Of a stretch of DNA of 64,000 nucleotides, positions 63,670 to 64,000 are shown in pieces (the first letter of the stretch is position 1; the number at the start of each line of letters is the position of its first letter). The stretch lies in the NCBI RefSeq assembly GCF_963664965.1, contig NZ_OY761823.1:3242001-3306000 (forward strand). The letters are read 5' to 3'. The position numbers and the translations under genes were made by a program. Source of the stretch: an uncultured Pseudodesulfovibrio sp. Lineage in GTDB: Bacteria > Desulfobacterota > Desulfovibrionia > Desulfovibrionales > Desulfovibrionaceae. The notes below the pieces were generated by a model. That model ran no database searches. It was not told the origin of the DNA and was given only the letters and a program-made list of their open reading frames with translations.

Positions 63670-64000
63670 CTATAGCGACCGTTCGATCACCCCACCGCCA
63701 AGCACGGCTCCGCTCTCGTCATAGACAGCGGCGACCTGCCCGGGGGTAGGCCGGGTGTGCGGTTCGATAAAGTGAAATGTCAGCTTTTCACCGTCGTACG
63801 CATAATGGCTGGGCTTGGCCCTCTGACGATAACGGGTCTGGAGCATGACGGTTTCAGGCCACTGCGTAGGCTCGACCATGAGGTTGACCTGCCCCGCGAC
63901 GCAGCCGGGAGATTCAAGCTCGTTTTTCGGGCCGACCACAAGCGCATTGTTGGGGATGTCCTTGTCAATGACATACAATGCTTCCTTCCATGCGATACCG
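63670..64000 (-). CDS. mnmA: tRNA 2-thiouridylase MnmA, C-terminal part only
   Basis: The frame is open to the window edge. The visible 110 residues match the MnmA C-terminal domain: GIAWKEALYVIDKDIPNNALVVGPKNEL, then VMLQTRYRQRAKPSHYAY and the ending TPGQVAAVYDESGAVLGGGVIERSL. MnmA thiolates U34 of tRNA. The catalytic N-terminal part lies beyond the window. Confidence 0.85.
   Translation of the reverse strand, partial: GIAWKEALYVIDKDIPNNALVVGPKNELESPGCVAGQVNLMVEPTQWPETVMLQTRYRQRAKPSHYAYDGEKLTFHFIEPHTRPTPGQVAAVYDESGAVLGGGVIERSL

Overview
The window looks like chromosomal DNA from a sulfate-reducing deltaproteobacterium of the Desulfovibrio/Pseudodesulfovibrio type. I base this on gene content recalled from Desulfovibrio and on moderately G+C-rich coding sequence; no database search was possible. 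The strongest markers are a lactate-to-acetate gene train in the order known from Desulfovibrio, a cobalamin locus with both an exported and a cytoplasmic CbiK, and many sensor kinases and Hyp proteins.

Layout. 1-6.7 kb: a partial NhaB antiporter, a periplasmic solute-binding protein, a soluble receiver/kinase, a small outer-membrane barrel, a DUF2235 hydrolase, a zinc-finger-like small protein and a Dabb protein. 6.8-8.4 kb: a chemoreceptor, followed by a hairpin-rich element (8.46-8.63 kb). 8.7-23.3 kb, all minus strand: pyruvate:ferredoxin oxidoreductase, lactate permease, GlcD-like and GlcF-like lactate dehydrogenase subunits, Pta, AckA, LutC-like and LutB/LutA-fusion proteins. Together these take up lactate, oxidise it to pyruvate, cleave that to acetyl-CoA and make ATP via acetyl phosphate. 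A sigma-54-like promoter lies upstream, and hairpins sit at several gene junctions.

23.3-25.7 kb: an A+T-rich accessory island with an orphan PD-(D/E)XK nuclease-fold gene, flanked by repeat-like DNA. 25.7-29.4 kb: hypD-hypE, then divergently a NifX-fold protein with a Gly/Arg/Met-rich head, driven by a promoter bracketed by two palindromes. 29.4-37.5 kb: an HD hydrolase, ddl, waaA, kdsB, carA, a TPR protein, a 37-residue membrane peptide, gmhB, pdxA and a Nudix hydrolase (cell envelope and cofactor supply). 37.8-41 kb: a double-receiver kinase, a Sua5/YrdC protein, a TrmH-type methylase and a zinc ribbon. 41.3-44.2 kb: a chemotaxis-type cluster (CheY-like, Hpt-STAS and a CheA broken by a frameshift).

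44.2-49.7 kb: a cobalamin riboswitch controlling exported CbiK, a BtuCDF-like importer, a precorrin-2 C20-methyltransferase and cytoplasmic CbiK. 49.9-54 kb: a corrinoid-activation ASKHA protein, an Rsm22-like methylase, lipB and lipA. 54-54.5 kb: a repeat-rich convergent gap with a perfect 29-bp inverted repeat. 54.6-62.5 kb, minus strand: mtaB-DUF4416-yicC-remA-gmk-pyrF-TPR-HDOD-recJ. 62.5-64 kb: two lipoproteins and the 3' end of mnmA.

I saw no rRNA, tRNA, CRISPR array or intact transposase. The most interesting non-coding signals are the twin-operator promoter at 28127-28192, a family of 3'-flanking hairpins with compensatory stem changes (after hypE, lipA and recJ), the long stem-loops sharing a TTTGAGCCG core, and the 29-bp perfect hairpin at 54317-54386.
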